A stretch of 64,000 nucleotides of DNA from Leptospira interrogans serovar Manilae (GCA_945887855.1 CAMCZP010000005.1:21510-85509), one strand, 5' to 3'. Positions 19,600-30,404 are shown, counted from the stretch's first letter. Numbers and translations: made by a program. Notes: generated by a model from the sequence alone, not told the origin.

Positions 19600-20516
19600 T
19601 GAACGAAATTGATCCAATCCATATTCCTATTTTAAAAGATGAAATCATTACTTTTTTTAAAGATACATCACAAACATATTTTCTAGATGGAACTGCAGGT
19701 GAAGGAGGACATTCAAGAGCCATACTAGAAACATTTCAAAACTCAAAATTAGTAACACTCGATAGAGATCCCGTAATGCTTGAAAGAGCACTCTCTCGAA
19801 ATAATTCCTTTGGAGATAGAGTCATTGGACTCAATGTAAATTTTTCTGAGTTTACTAAAACATCTGTCCCACTAGAATTCCAAAATGGATTTGATTGTAT
19901 TTTATTAGATTTTGGTATATCTATGTATCATTTGAAAAAATCGGGGAGAGGTTTTAGTTTTATGGGAGAAGAATTTCTAGATATGCGACTGTCTCCAGAC
20001 TCTGATAAAACTGCACAAGATATACTAAATTATTATAAAGAAGAAAAGCTTTTAAAATTATTTTTGGAGTATGGTGAAGAAAACTGGTCAAAGAAAATTG
20101 TTGAAGGCATTGTTACAAAACGTAGAAAGCATCCATTTACAACTACCAAAGAATTAGCATCTTTAATTGAAGCAATTATCCCAAGAAAATTCTGGCCTCC
20201 CAAGGCTCATCCCGCATTTCGAATTTTCCAGGCGCTTCGAATTGAGGTAAATGATGAACTCACCCACATTGAAAAAGGCTTGGTAAACCTTGTTCCACTA
20301 TTGAAAGAAAATGGAATAATTTGTTGTATTTCTTTTCACTCTTTGGAAGATAGGATTGTCAAGACTGTTTTTAAACAACTTGGAATAAATAAAGAGCTGG
20401 AAATACTCACAAAAAAACCTATCCTTCCATCGGAAATAGAGATTTTAAATAACCCAGCCGCAAGATCTGCAAAACTGAGAGTTGCCAGGAAAACTACAGT
20501 AGAAGGGCTCAAATGA
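19599..20516 (+). CDS. rsmH: 16S rRNA (cytosine1402-N4)-methyltransferase
   Basis: A 305-residue enzyme (MraW) methylating C1402 of 16S rRNA. It shows HIPILKDEI, the SAM loop LDGTAGEGGHSRAIL, LLDFGISMYHL with RGFSFMGEEFLDMRL, and ISFHSLEDRIVK near the C-terminus. It is the usual first gene of dcw clusters. The upstream mraZ is replaced here by the Cys-rich lipoprotein gene. Confidence 0.96.
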   Translation: MNEIDPIHIPILKDEIITFFKDTSQTYFLDGTAGEGGHSRAILETFQNSKLVTLDRDPVMLERALSRNNSFGDRVIGLNVNFSEFTKTSVPLEFQNGFDCILLDFGISMYHLKKSGRGFSFMGEEFLDMRLSPDSDKTAQDILNYYKEEKLLKLFLEYGEENWSKKIVEGIVTKRRKHPFTTTKELASLIEAIIPRKFWPPKAHPAFRIFQALRIEVNDELTHIEKGLVNLVPLLKENGIICCISFHSLEDRIVKTVFKQLGINKELEILTKKPILPSEIEILNNPAARSAKLRVARKTTVEGLK

Positions 20517-20821
20517 GAGAAACTACAAAAACTATTGGGAAAGCTTTGTTTACCATTTCAATTCCCTTTTTAGTTGTCTATTTTTTAGTTTGGCAGAGTA
20601 TTTCTTTTGCAAATTTAAATAGAGAAGTAAAAAAACTTTCTCAAAAAAGAGAAGAATTATTCAAAAAAAATCACGATTTAAAATCCAGAATAGCAAGCTC
20701 CACAAGTATAGAAAGAATTGATACATTGTATAAGAAAAACAATAAGAATTCTACCATTTACCCTGGAAATAAAATAGTTACACTCACACTGCCTAAAGAA
20801 AAATCCATAAAAGAAAAATAA
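20513..20821 (+). CDS. ftsL: FtsL-like small division protein
   Basis: A 102-residue bitopic protein: a short cytoplasmic N-terminus, one membrane helix (FTISIPFLVVYFLVWQSI) and a periplasmic coiled coil (NREVKKLSQKREELFKKNHDL). Size, topology and position between rsmH and murE match FtsL, part of the FtsQLB divisome subcomplex. Sequence is poorly conserved in this family, so the call rests on topology and synteny. It overlaps rsmH by four bases. Confidence 0.75.
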   Translation: MRETTKTIGKALFTISIPFLVVYFLVWQSISFANLNREVKKLSQKREELFKKNHDLKSRIASSTSIERIDTLYKKNNKNSTIYPGNKIVTLTLPKEKSIKEK

Positions 20822-20854
20822 ACCTTTACCAAATTATATTCAAACCTGCACACC

Positions 20855-22372
20855 ATGGAAGCAAAAGATATATTAAAAAAATTTCCTAATTTATTATTAA
20901 AAAAAGGAAACGAAACTTTACAAATAAACTATATCCAATCTGATTCTAGAAAATTAGAAAAAAACGATATATATTGTTTGTATGACGAACACGTATTACA
21001 AGCCAATGATTATATAAAAAAAGCTTTAGAATTGCATTGTAAATTTCTATTTTTAAGTTCTCATGCTTATCAATCATTAGAATCAAAAATAAATTTGGTT
21101 GAATTTGAATTGATAATTCTTTCAAAAGAAAATATTTCAAATTTGCATGGTGAGATAGCATCTTTTCTTTTAGGAGATCCCTCCCATAAATTAAATTTGA
21201 TAGCAGTTACCGGGACAAATGGTAAGACAACGATCACATCAGTACTCTATGAACTTTTTTGCAAACTCAATCATAAAGCAGGATTGATAGGTACTATCCA
21301 AATAAAGTTTGGTTCAAAATCTTATGAAACAGGATATACCACACCTGATCCATCTACTCTACAAAAAGTACTACAGGAAATGGTAAATGATAGTATAGAA
21401 TATGTATTCATTGAAGCAAGTTCCCATGGCTTAAAACTTGGTAGAATGAATGGATGTAATTTAAAAGCGGCACTTTTCTCTAATTTAACTCCAGATCATT
21501 TAGATTTCCATCCTAACATGGATGATTATTTAAGAAGTAAATTTAATCTTTTTAGATTACTGGATAAGTCCATTCACAAAGATAGAGTTTCAATTCTATC
21601 AATTGATTCACCAGGTAGCAAAGATATGTATGATCTAATTGAAACTTTAAATCCCGGTTTTAAGGTTTGTACTTTTGGATCAAATGGAACTTATATAGGA
21701 TCTAATTTAAAACTATCATTGGAAAAAACTACATTTAACATTACAAAAAATAATGATGTAGTACATATTTCTACTAACCTCCTTGGAAATTATAATTATT
21801 TGAATATTGGATTGGTATTTTCCATTACCTGTGAACTTTTAAATTATTCTATGGAAAAAATCGCGGATACTCTCAGTACGATCCTTCCTGTAAATGGTAG
21901 ATTTGAATTGGTTTATCCCAAAACAAAAGATAGGGTTGGAATAGTGGACTATGCTCATTCCCCTGATGCCCTCGAAAATATTCTCCTGAGCATTAGAGAA
22001 ATTCCACACGAAAAAATCATCATTGTTTTTGGCTGCGGGGGGGATAGGGACACTAAAAAAAGATCCGTCATGGGTGAAATAGCTTGTAAATACTCTGACT
22101 ATGTAATCATAACATCTGATAATCCCAGAACAGAAAATCCTAATTCAATTCTTAAAGACATTGAAAAGGAAATCGTAGGTGTTTATACTAACTATACCCT
22201 AGAGATTGACAGAAGGGCTGCCATAAAAATGGGAGTCAGAATGCTTCCTAAAAATGGTTTTTTATTGATTGCAGGCAAAGGTCATGAAAACTATCAAATT
22301 ATCGGAACTAAGAAATTTCCCTTCAGTGACAGAGAAGAGCTTGAAAATGCATTTTTGGGTGAAATGAAATAG
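20855..22372 (+). CDS. murE: UDP-MurNAc-L-Ala-D-Glu:diaminopimelate ligase
   Basis: A 505-residue Mur ligase that adds the third stem-peptide residue. The ATP loop is VTGTNGKTTI and the acceptor-specificity motif is DNPRTENP at about 422-429. DNPR is typical of meso-diaminopimelate enzymes, while lysine- or ornithine-adding enzymes deviate there. ILPVNGRFE and GKGHENYQ are also present. ftsI, which often lies between ftsL and murE, is missing. Confidence 0.95.
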   Translation: MEAKDILKKFPNLLLKKGNETLQINYIQSDSRKLEKNDIYCLYDEHVLQANDYIKKALELHCKFLFLSSHAYQSLESKINLVEFELIILSKENISNLHGEIASFLLGDPSHKLNLIAVTGTNGKTTITSVLYELFCKLNHKAGLIGTIQIKFGSKSYETGYTTPDPSTLQKVLQEMVNDSIEYVFIEASSHGLKLGRMNGCNLKAALFSNLTPDHLDFHPNMDDYLRSKFNLFRLLDKSIHKDRVSILSIDSPGSKDMYDLIETLNPGFKVCTFGSNGTYIGSNLKLSLEKTTFNITKNNDVVHISTNLLGNYNYLNIGLVFSITCELLNYSMEKIADTLSTILPVNGRFELVYPKTKDRVGIVDYAHSPDALENILLSIREIPHEKIIIVFGCGGDRDTKKRSVMGEIACKYSDYVIITSDNPRTENPNSILKDIEKEIVGVYTNYTLEIDRRAAIKMGVRMLPKNGFLLIAGKGHENYQIIGTKKFPFSDREELENAFLGEMK

Positions 22373-22420
22373 TTTTAAATTATTATGGAATTATTCTAAA
22401 AAAATATCAGGCAATAACAC

Positions 22421-23533
22421 ATGTTTCAATTACTCCATGACTATTATGTTGATGACCCGGGTTGGATTCGTATATTTAATTATGTAACATTTAGAGCTCT
22501 CATGGCAGGGCTCACTTCCATGTTCTTAAGTTTTTACTTTGGAAATTCCATCATTGATTATCTTTACAAACTGAAATTCAAAGAAACGGTCCGCACGGAT
22601 GGTCCAAAGTCACACGAGCTCAAATCGGGTACCCCCACTATGGGAGGGCTTATGATTATATCTTCCTTGTTGCTTTCTGTGTTACTATGGGGAAATTTAA
22701 AAAATGAAAATCTTTTGCTTCTGTGCTTATGTGCACTTTCTTTTTCTATTTTAGGTTTTCGAGATGACTATGAAAAAGCAATTTTAAGAATCAAAGGTGG
22801 TATGAAGAGTAGAACAAAATTTTCTATAACCGTTCTATTGGGAATCTTACTTACAGTCCTTTATTTTTATTATACTGGGACTGTACCTGGCAAAGAAAAT
22901 AGAGGGATACAATTTGGATTGACCGATTTATTCATACCATTCATAAAAGGTCCCATACTGGATCTAGGGGTATTTATGATACCTTTTTCCATATTTGTAT
23001 TGATTGGAAGTTCTCATGCAGTCAATCTCACAGATGGCTTGGATGGACTGGCTGCTGGGACAGTGGCAATTGCTACCTCTACTTTTGGAATCATTGCCTA
23101 TGTATCCGGAACTCCAATAGCAGCAAATTATTTAAATATACCATACTTACCAGGTGCACACGAATACTCTGTTTTTCTCTCAGCCCTAACAGGTGCATTG
23201 TTAGGATTTCTATGGTTCAATGCTCATCCGGCACAAGTATTCATGGGTGATACGGGCTCATTATTTTTGGGAGCTACACTTGGAATGGTTGCAATTATGT
23301 TAAAAAAAGAATTAAGCCTTCCTATCCTGGGAGGTATCTTTGTTCTAGAAGCTGTCAGTGTTATTTTACAGGTAGGATCATTTAGACTCAGAGCAAAAAG
23401 AATTTTTAAAATGGCTCCCCTACACCACCATTTTGAATTGGATGGATTAAAAGAAACAAAAATTGTACTACGATTTTATATTGTGGGGATAATATTAGCA
23501 TTGATTACTCTATCAACATTAAAAATCCAATGA
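22421..23533 (+). CDS. mraY: Phospho-N-acetylmuramoyl-pentapeptide transferase
   Basis: A 370-residue polytopic enzyme forming lipid I from UDP-MurNAc-pentapeptide and undecaprenyl phosphate. Family motifs include [38 protein letters not shown] and the C-terminal [12 protein letters not shown]. About ten membrane segments are visible. It overlaps ftsW by four bases. Confidence 0.97.
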   Translation: MFQLLHDYYVDDPGWIRIFNYVTFRALMAGLTSMFLSFYFGNSIIDYLYKLKFKETVRTDGPKSHELKSGTPTMGGLMIISSLLLSVLLWGNLKNENLLLLCLCALSFSILGFRDDYEKAILRIKGGMKSRTKFSITVLLGILLTVLYFYYTGTVPGKENRGIQFGLTDLFIPFIKGPILDLGVFMIPFSIFVLIGSSHAVNLTDGLDGLAAGTVAIATSTFGIIAYVSGTPIAANYLNIPYLPGAHEYSVFLSALTGALLGFLWFNAHPAQVFMGDTGSLFLGATLGMVAIMLKKELSLPILGGIFVLEAVSVILQVGSFRLRAKRIFKMAPLHHHFELDGLKETKIVLRFYIVGIILALITLSTLKIQ

Positions 23534-24684
23534 GAACTAAAAATGTAAGTAATCAAGGTTTTTTTTCATTTGGTGGTGGTACAATAGATTTACCCGCTCT
23601 GTACTCCATTTTAATCTTACAATTCATTGGACTTGCAATTCTTTTTTCAGCCTCTACTGTGACTTCACTTAGGGAATTCAATGATCCCTACTTTTTATTA
23701 AAAAAACAAAGCTTATGGGCACTTATTTCCTTTATAGCATTTTTTATCTTTTTAAATTTATCTTATGAAAACTTAAAAAGATTTTCCTTATTATCTATTA
23801 TTTTTTCTATATTTTTATTAATTTTAGTATTTGTACCCGGACTTGGTAGATCTGTTGATACACACTATGGTAGAAATTTTAGTCGTTGGGTAAATTTGGG
23901 TTTTATTCAGTTCCAACCTTCAGAGTTTGCAAAGATATCTATTATACTATATGTATCACATATATTGGTTAAATATAGATCCGGAGAAGAAAATACATTA
24001 AAATTTTTTGTGCCTCCCGCAGTTTTAATAGGAGTTGTGATCATTTTAATTTTTTTAGAGCCGGCATATAGTACCTCAGTTGAGATTATTTTGTTAATTG
24101 GTATACTTTTTTTTTTGGATGGTTTCCCAATAGGAAAATTATTTATTTTTATAATGGCAATCACACCTTTATTACTGATGTTAGTTGTATTTGTTGGTTA
24201 CAGAAAGAAAAGAATAGATGTATGGTTAAATCCATATAATTATAGGTTTGATGAAGGCCATCAATCTGTTTCCTCTTTTCGATCTTTTATGGAAGGGGGC
24301 ATTTTTGGAAATCCTCTTTCTACAGGATACTCACACAGATACTTAACTTATAGTCATACGGATTTTGTTCTTGCTACATTCGTAGAAGACTATGGTTTTA
24401 TAGGTTTTATTTTATTATCTGGACTCTTTTTTTTCCTATTATTTCGCTTTACAATTCTACTGAAAAAAGTTACAGATCCTTTTGGTTTTTTATTAGGAGC
24501 CGGACTATTGAGTGTTCTTTCCGTTCAAATAATTGTAAATATGTATGTAGTAACAGGAATTTTCCCCATTACAGGTATTAGTTTACCATTTCTTAGCTAT
24601 GGAGGGTCTTCTTTATTGACTGTTCTGATTTCACTAGGAATATTGTTAAATATTACAAGAACGGAGAATTTAAGTGACTCATAA
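23530..24684 (+). CDS. ftsW: SEDS-family lipid II polymerase, FtsW-type
   Basis: A 384-residue membrane protein with about ten helices. SEDS motifs are [20 protein letters not shown], the periplasmic loop ending [19 protein letters not shown], and [15 protein letters not shown]. It polymerises lipid II into glycan with a cognate class B PBP. Its position between mraY and murG argues for FtsW over RodA. The partner PBP (FtsI) gene is not in this cluster. Confidence 0.9.
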   Translation: MRTKNVSNQGFFSFGGGTIDLPALYSILILQFIGLAILFSASTVTSLREFNDPYFLLKKQSLWALISFIAFFIFLNLSYENLKRFSLLSIIFSIFLLILVFVPGLGRSVDTHYGRNFSRWVNLGFIQFQPSEFAKISIILYVSHILVKYRSGEENTLKFFVPPAVLIGVVIILIFLEPAYSTSVEIILLIGILFFLDGFPIGKLFIFIMAITPLLLMLVVFVGYRKKRIDVWLNPYNYRFDEGHQSVSSFRSFMEGGIFGNPLSTGYSHRYLTYSHTDFVLATFVEDYGFIGFILLSGLFFFLLFRFTILLKKVTDPFGFLLGAGLLSVLSVQIIVNMYVVTGIFPITGISLPFLSYGGSSLLTVLISLGILLNITRTENLSDS

Positions 24685-25771
24685 TGTCGTAATAGCAGCA
24701 GGAGGTACAGGTGGTCATATATCTCCAGGAATAGCTCTAGCTGAATATTTACATTTAAATAAAGAAAATTATAATATTCAATCAATATATATACATTCTT
24801 TAGTAAGAAATAAAGATAATCCTGATCTTATTGATTCCCCAGTCCCTATAATATGGCATGATATACCTCAATTTAATATAAAATCTATTTTTATTTTTTA
24901 TAAATATATTTATTATTTTTTTTCAACTTTTATAAAATTTAATAATTATAAAATAGATTATGTGATTGCGATGGGAGGGTATTCTTGTATTCCTTCTCTT
25001 CTCTATGCAATACTTTTTAGAAAAAAAATCTATTTATGTGAACAAAATAGAATCATAGGAAAAGTGATAAGATCATTCAATACTTATGCTGATAAAATAG
25101 CATTTAGCTTTCCTCCAGTAAAATACAATAAGTCGCCTAAAACAGAAATTTGTATTTCTGGTAATCCCCTTCGTTCAAAAATTTATCCCGTAAACAAAGA
25201 TATTTTCATAAAAAATAAAAATCTCTCAAAAAAAGATAAAATAAATGCTCTCGTTATGGGAGGAAGTCAGGGCGCAAGGCAAATTAATAATATACTCTTA
25301 TCCATAATGGATAATCCTGAAATTATAAAAAATTTTAATTTCCGACTTTTATCTGGTACAAATTTATACGATGAGACAAAAGAAAAAACAAAAAATCCTG
25401 TAGATATTATCTCTTACTCCCAGGATATGAAAACACATTATGAATGGGCAAATTTGGTAATAGCCCGTGCGGGTGCAGGAGTAATTTCAGAATGCATACT
25501 ACATGCCTTACCAGTAATTTTAATCCCCTATCCATACGCAGCTGATAATCACCAGGCTGAAAATGCTAAATTTTGTGAAGATAATTATGGATTTAAAGTT
25601 TTATACCAAAAAGATGAAGACAATACAGAAATTATTAAAATTCTTTTAGCATTCATTTTAGACAAAAATAAACTCAGTGAACTTTCTATGAGATCATTAG
25701 AGGGTGCACGTCCAAATGCCACAAAAGATACGGTAGATTTTTTCTTTGGAAATACGAATTCAAAATTATAA
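24674..25771 (+). CDS. murG: UDP-GlcNAc:undecaprenyl-PP-MurNAc-pentapeptide GlcNAc transferase
   Basis: A 365-residue GT-B enzyme making lipid II at the cytoplasmic face. It shows VIAAGGTGGHISPGIALAEY at the N-terminus, AMGGYSCIPSL, VMGGSQGARQIN and ARAGAGVISECILHALPVIL. The start is GTG, overlapping ftsW by 11 bases. The 3' end overlaps murC by 26 bases. Confidence 0.95.
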   Translation: MTHNVVIAAGGTGGHISPGIALAEYLHLNKENYNIQSIYIHSLVRNKDNPDLIDSPVPIIWHDIPQFNIKSIFIFYKYIYYFFSTFIKFNNYKIDYVIAMGGYSCIPSLLYAILFRKKIYLCEQNRIIGKVIRSFNTYADKIAFSFPPVKYNKSPKTEICISGNPLRSKIYPVNKDIFIKNKNLSKKDKINALVMGGSQGARQINNILLSIMDNPEIIKNFNFRLLSGTNLYDETKEKTKNPVDIISYSQDMKTHYEWANLVIARAGAGVISECILHALPVILIPYPYAADNHQAENAKFCEDNYGFKVLYQKDEDNTEIIKILLAFILDKNKLSELSMRSLEGARPNATKDTVDFFFGNTNSKL

Positions 25772-27125
25772 AGATAAGACTTGTTTTTTAATTGGTGCAG
25801 GTGGATCCGGTATGGCTTCTCTGTGCCATATATTATTAGATTATGGGATTAAAGTATATGGTTTTGACAAGAGAATTGGATCATCCATTTCAGCACTTCA
25901 AAAAAAAGGTTTTAATTTTATAGAAAAAGCGGAAAACTTAATAAATATTGATTTTGCTGTATATTCCACAGCAATAAACCAACAAACCAATGAATTTTAT
26001 TTATACTTTTTAGAAAATAAAGTTCCTCTCTATCACCGTTCAGAAATTCTTCACTCCTTATTCTCATTAAACAAATCTATCTCAGTTGCCGGATCACATG
26101 GGAAAACAAGTACTACAACAATGCTCTCACAAGTTCTTCTTGAATGTAATTTTAATCCCTCTATCATGATTGGAGGTGAAACATCTCTATTAGATGGTGC
26201 TGGGGGTAGATATGGCAGTGGGGAATGGGGTGTATATGAAAGTGATGAATCAGATGGAACTTTTACCAATCACCATGCAAATATAAAAATAGTTACAAAT
26301 ATAGACAATGACCATTTAGATTTTTACAAAGAAGAACAATTACTTAAAAGTGCATTTTCAAATTATATATTTGGAAATAATTCTTCCACTGTAATTGCAT
26401 GCTTAGATGATAAAGGGATCTTTGACCTTATTAAACAAAATATTCAGAAAACTAAGACAGCAAATATTATTTTTTACTCAGAAGAAATTGATAAAGATTT
26501 TTCTGCACTTCATTATGAAATAAAAAAGAATCATCTTCACTTTACTTATAAATTCATTGAGTACCAGTTACTACTTCCAATTTATGGAGATCACTTTTTA
26601 AAAAATGCAATGGCTGTATTACTTGCTAGCATTGAATTAGGTATTACCCCAGAAAAATCAATTCAAATACTTAAAAATTTTTCTGGAGTAAAACGAAGAA
26701 TGGAAAAGAAAGGTTCAAAGGGAAATATAGAATTTCTTGATGATTATGGTCATCATCCCACTGAAATTGATGCTGTCTGTAAAGCTATAAATAGCATAAA
26801 AAAAATCAATGGAAGAACTGTGATACTTTTTCAACCTCATAGATATACACGAACCCGAGATCATTATTATGAATTTGGAAAAAGCTTATCACAGTGTGAT
26901 TTTATCTTTCTCCTTCCTATTTACTCTGCTGGTGAGAATCCTATTGAAAATATAAATTCGGAATTAATTAAATCAACAATAGATTGCCCTACAGAATTGC
27001 TTAGTGGAGATGTGGAAGAAGACTGTAAAAAACTTAAATCTTTTTTAAATGAAGGCGATATTTTTTTAACATTAGGAGCAGGAAATGTATATGAGTGGGG
27101 AGAATTTCTTTTAAAAATGGGTTGA
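25746..27125 (+). CDS. murC: UDP-N-acetylmuramate--L-alanine ligase
   Basis: A 459-residue Mur ligase that adds the first amino acid. It shows FLIGAGGSGMASLCHIL, the P-loop VAGSHGKTSTTTM, ESDESDGTF and FLDDYGHHPTEI. The best start is a TTG at 25746 inside the end of murG, with no clear Shine-Dalgarno sequence; no ATG is available before the glycine-rich fold. It is the last gene of the cluster; murF, murD, murB, ftsQ, ftsA and ftsZ are not here. Confidence 0.94.
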   Translation: MEIRIQNYKDKTCFLIGAGGSGMASLCHILLDYGIKVYGFDKRIGSSISALQKKGFNFIEKAENLINIDFAVYSTAINQQTNEFYLYFLENKVPLYHRSEILHSLFSLNKSISVAGSHGKTSTTTMLSQVLLECNFNPSIMIGGETSLLDGAGGRYGSGEWGVYESDESDGTFTNHHANIKIVTNIDNDHLDFYKEEQLLKSAFSNYIFGNNSSTVIACLDDKGIFDLIKQNIQKTKTANIIFYSEEIDKDFSALHYEIKKNHLHFTYKFIEYQLLLPIYGDHFLKNAMAVLLASIELGITPEKSIQILKNFSGVKRRMEKKGSKGNIEFLDDYGHHPTEIDAVCKAINSIKKINGRTVILFQPHRYTRTRDHYYEFGKSLSQCDFIFLLPIYSAGENPIENINSELIKSTIDCPTELLSGDVEEDCKKLKSFLNEGDIFLTLGAGNVYEWGEFLLKMG

Positions 27126-27178
27126 TTTCAAAAGTGTTTTTAAAAACATGGGTATACGAAGGTAATATTATTCGTAAG

Positions 27179-27252
<74 letters not shown>

Positions 27253-27270
27253 CAAATACAGATCCTTTTC

Positions 27271-27348
<78 letters not shown>

Positions 27349-27443
27349 TTGATTTAATATCAATACCAAACACAATCTTATTTTTCATTAAAGTTCTTGT
27401 TTTATACTAAGATTCAATCAAAATAGATATTAAGAAGATAACT

Positions 27444-28847
27444 TTGAAATTTCAAATGTACCACTTTTTATTATTTCTTTTCCTCCTCACTCCCATTCAT
27501 TCTGAGGTACCTAAGCACATCCATGGAATTCTCCCAACATCTGAGTCAACATCGATAAGTTTTTTATACGAGAGAGAGATAAGAAAAGGACAATCAGAAT
27601 TGTTTATAAGACCATTCTATTCTAAATACTATGAAAAAATGAGTGAAACAACTTTTCAGTCTACTCTTTATCCTCTCTATTACAAGCAGACCACACCGAA
27701 ATGGAGTCGATGGAGTTTTTTATTTATTTTTGGAGGAGATAGTAGTAATCATGAAGATCTAGGATCTGATGAAGATCTAACTTTGAGTCCACTTTTTATT
27801 TGGGGAAAAGGTGATACAGAAAGAGAAAGATATTTTTCGATATTTCCTTTATATGGAAAAATCAATAATAAATTTAGTTGGAGTAGTATTCAATTTTTTT
27901 TATTTCCACTTTATACAAACTGGGAATATAAAAATTTTAATGCTACAAGTATACTATGGCCCCTGACAATGTATGGAGAAACTGAGTTAAGAAAAGAATA
28001 TAGATTTTTACCTTTTTTTTCCCATAAATCCCATATTGGAAAGTTCCAACACTCTAGTATTTTTTGGCCTTTCATTTCTTGGGGAAGGGATTATTTAGAT
28101 AAGAAAGAACCATCATCTTATTCATTTTTTTGGTTATTGTATAGCAAAAAAGAATCGTACTATGGTAATCAATATAGTTTAGGTATTATGCCAATTATAG
28201 GTTCTATTAGTTTATTTAGCTATGGGTACGATAAGAGAACTTCAGAAATTAATTATACTGCATTCTTTTTCTTATTTCAATATGGTTATAACAATGACAG
28301 AGATTATAGAAAGCTTGTAATATTTCCTTTTTATGGTCGCTCCAGATTTGCCAATAAAGAATTTATTTTTGTTACACCTTTTTTTGCAAAAATGGAAACG
28401 GATACTTATCACGTTAAATCTACGAATTATTATATTTTTCCATTTTTTCATTATAATAATGAATTGCACATTAAAGAAGAAAGAGAAGATTTATACTATA
28501 AATTTTGGCCTTTTGTTAAGTGGCATAAGGATTTTGAGGGAACGCTTCATTGGAATTTTTTATCCCTCTATCCTATTCGATCAGAAACATTTGAAAAAGT
28601 TTGGGATCCAATATATTCAATATTTGAATATAGTAACCAAGTAAATGGAGATAAGAAAATTTCAATTCTAATGAGACTTTATACTCAAAGGTGGAATGAA
28701 AATGAAACTAGTTGGAATATACCACTTTTACTTGATTATAAATCAGCTGAAGAGTCAACTAGGTTGAGATTTTTATATGGATTGTTAGGATATGAAAAAA
28801 AAGAAGAAAAGAAATATTTACAATTATTTTGGTTTTTAAAAATTTAG
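27444..28847 (+). CDS. Secreted aromatic-proline repeat protein next to mlaEF
   Basis: A 467-residue protein with a signal peptide (LLFLFLLTPIHS). The mature part is dominated by short hydrophobic strands with an aromatic-proline-hydrophobic core: TLYPLYY, SPLFIWG, IFPLYGK, LFPLYTN, LWPLTMYG, FLPFFSH, FWPFISWG, IFPFYGR, VTPFFAK, IFPFFHY, FWPFVKW and SLYPIRS, about 13 copies spaced 20-45 residues apart, with charged turns between. The pattern suggests a beta-rich outer-membrane or envelope protein. The start is TTG with AAGAAG upstream; ATG at 27456 is possible. Its stop abuts the ATG of mlaE, implying a shared function. No known function. Confidence 0.6.
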   Translation: MKFQMYHFLLFLFLLTPIHSEVPKHIHGILPTSESTSISFLYEREIRKGQSELFIRPFYSKYYEKMSETTFQSTLYPLYYKQTTPKWSRWSFLFIFGGDSSNHEDLGSDEDLTLSPLFIWGKGDTERERYFSIFPLYGKINNKFSWSSIQFFLFPLYTNWEYKNFNATSILWPLTMYGETELRKEYRFLPFFSHKSHIGKFQHSSIFWPFISWGRDYLDKKEPSSYSFFWLLYSKKESYYGNQYSLGIMPIIGSISLFSYGYDKRTSEINYTAFFFLFQYGYNNDRDYRKLVIFPFYGRSRFANKEFIFVTPFFAKMETDTYHVKSTNYYIFPFFHYNNELHIKEEREDLYYKFWPFVKWHKDFEGTLHWNFLSLYPIRSETFEKVWDPIYSIFEYSNQVNGDKKISILMRLYTQRWNENETSWNIPLLLDYKSAEESTRLRFLYGLLGYEKKEEKKYLQLFWFLKI

Positions 28848-29624
28848 ATGAATATATTTATATTTAATTTAATAAAAGAATATACTTATGGAGCAGGTTA
28901 TACACTAATTTTATTATTAAAAACTGTAATACAAATTAAATCATCTTTTTTTAAAAAAAACGAAATAATCCACCAAATGTATATAGCAGGTATATCGAGT
29001 TTATTTGTAGTCTCTATAGTAGCTGTTTTTACAGGTATGATTATGGGATTAAATGCAGGATTGGGATTAAAAGATTTTGGAGCGGAAGGTCAAATAGGAC
29101 TACTCCTCACAATCACCCTCACTAGAGAAATGAGTCCATTTATGACAGCACTTATTCTTTCAGCATCTGTGGGATCTGCCATAGCTGCTGAGCTAGGTAC
29201 GATGAAAGTTTCAGAAGAAATAGATGCACTAGAGGTAATGTCTATTGATCCAGTTAGATATCTAGTTATGCCAAGAGTTTTAGGATTTAGTACTATGGTT
29301 CCTGTTTTATGTGTATATTCTACAATATTAGGGATTATAGGTGGTGCAGTTGTAGGACATTTCCAATTGGGAGTAGATTATCAAATATATTTCAATGATG
29401 TATCAGCTAGAATTGCTTCCGTTCCAGGTTTAAAGGATTTGTATGTTGGTTTATTTAAAGGATTAGTATTTGGAGTGATTATTTCTATAATCTCCTGTTC
29501 ACATGGATTGAGGACTACCAATGGTGCAATTGGTGTTGGAAAAGCAACCAGGGAATCAGTTGTAACATCTTTTCTGGTAGTGATATTTTTTGGATATGTG
29601 ATGACAGCTTTTTTTTACAGGTAA
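28848..29624 (+). CDS. mlaE: MlaE-family ABC transporter permease
   Basis: A 258-residue inner-membrane permease of the Mla (retrograde phospholipid transport) or MCE type. The conserved core reads [21 protein letters not shown] followed by [22 protein letters not shown] and [14 protein letters not shown]. About five membrane segments are seen. Its ATG immediately follows the stop of the repeat protein and it is followed four bases later by the ATPase gene. Confidence 0.93.
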   Translation: MNIFIFNLIKEYTYGAGYTLILLLKTVIQIKSSFFKKNEIIHQMYIAGISSLFVVSIVAVFTGMIMGLNAGLGLKDFGAEGQIGLLLTITLTREMSPFMTALILSASVGSAIAAELGTMKVSEEIDALEVMSIDPVRYLVMPRVLGFSTMVPVLCVYSTILGIIGGAVVGHFQLGVDYQIYFNDVSARIASVPGLKDLYVGLFKGLVFGVIISIISCSHGLRTTNGAIGVGKATRESVVTSFLVVIFFGYVMTAFFYR

Positions 29625-29628
29625 TACA

Positions 29629-30402
29629 ATGGAACCAATTATTGAAATGATCAATGTTCATAAAACCTTTGGATCTAGAAAAATCTTAAAGGGAATGAAT
29701 TTACGAGTAAAAAAAGGGGAAACAATGGTTATCTTAGGCCCCTCTGGTACGGGTAAATCTGTGTCATTAAAACATATCACAGGCCTTACTATTCCTGATG
29801 AAGGAGATTGCAAAATTTTTGGAAAATCTATATCCTATTCAAAAGAAAAAATAAGAAAGGAGATCAGAGCTAGGATGGGTGTTCTTTTCCAATCTGGAGC
29901 TCTAATCAATTGGCTATCTGTTTACGAAAATGTAGCACTCCCTTTACGAGAGCACAAACTAGCTTCTGGAAAAGAGTTGGATAGGATTGTGATGGAAAAA
30001 CTTCGATGGTTAGATCTTGTACATGCTAAAGATAATTTACCTGGAGATATTTCTGGGGGTATGAAAAAAAGGGCAGGTATTGCAAGAGCACTCACCACTA
30101 ACCCTGAAATACTACTGTATGACGAACCAACATCAGGATTAGATCCAGTTATGTCTAATGTATTTAATGAGCTTATTTTAAGAATGCAAAAAGAGCTTCA
30201 TGTTACTTCTGTAGTTGTAACACATGATATGCAAAGTGCATACATGATTGCAGATAGAATTAGTTTCATATATGAAGGAGAAGTAATTTTTTGTGGTACA
30301 CCCGATCAGATAAAGGAATCATCTAATCCTTTAGTTATTCAGTTTATTTTGGGAGAAACTAAAGGACCGATGACTCTAGATCATTCTGAAAAGAAAGATT
30401 AA
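29629..30402 (+). CDS. mlaF: MlaF-family ABC transporter ATP-binding protein
   Basis: A 257-residue ATPase partnered with the preceding permease. Walker A is GPSGTGKS (37-44), the signature is [15 protein letters not shown], Walker B is [14 protein letters not shown] and the switch is VVVTHDM. The degenerate signature SGGMKKR is typical of MlaF. No mlaD (MCE-domain) gene follows; the next gene is convergent cysK two bases away, so the substrate-binding part must be encoded elsewhere. Confidence 0.93.
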   Translation: MEPIIEMINVHKTFGSRKILKGMNLRVKKGETMVILGPSGTGKSVSLKHITGLTIPDEGDCKIFGKSISYSKEKIRKEIRARMGVLFQSGALINWLSVYENVALPLREHKLASGKELDRIVMEKLRWLDLVHAKDNLPGDISGGMKKRAGIARALTTNPEILLYDEPTSGLDPVMSNVFNELILRMQKELHVTSVVVTHDMQSAYMIADRISFIYEGEVIFCGTPDQIKESSNPLVIQFILGETKGPMTLDHSEKKD

Positions 30403-30404
30403 AC

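Noticed and set aside
27126..27178. Promoter and palindrome (GTTTTTAAAAAC) before tRNA-Ile
   Set aside because: No -35/-10 pair with acceptable spacing, and the palindrome has no loop; common in AT-rich DNA.
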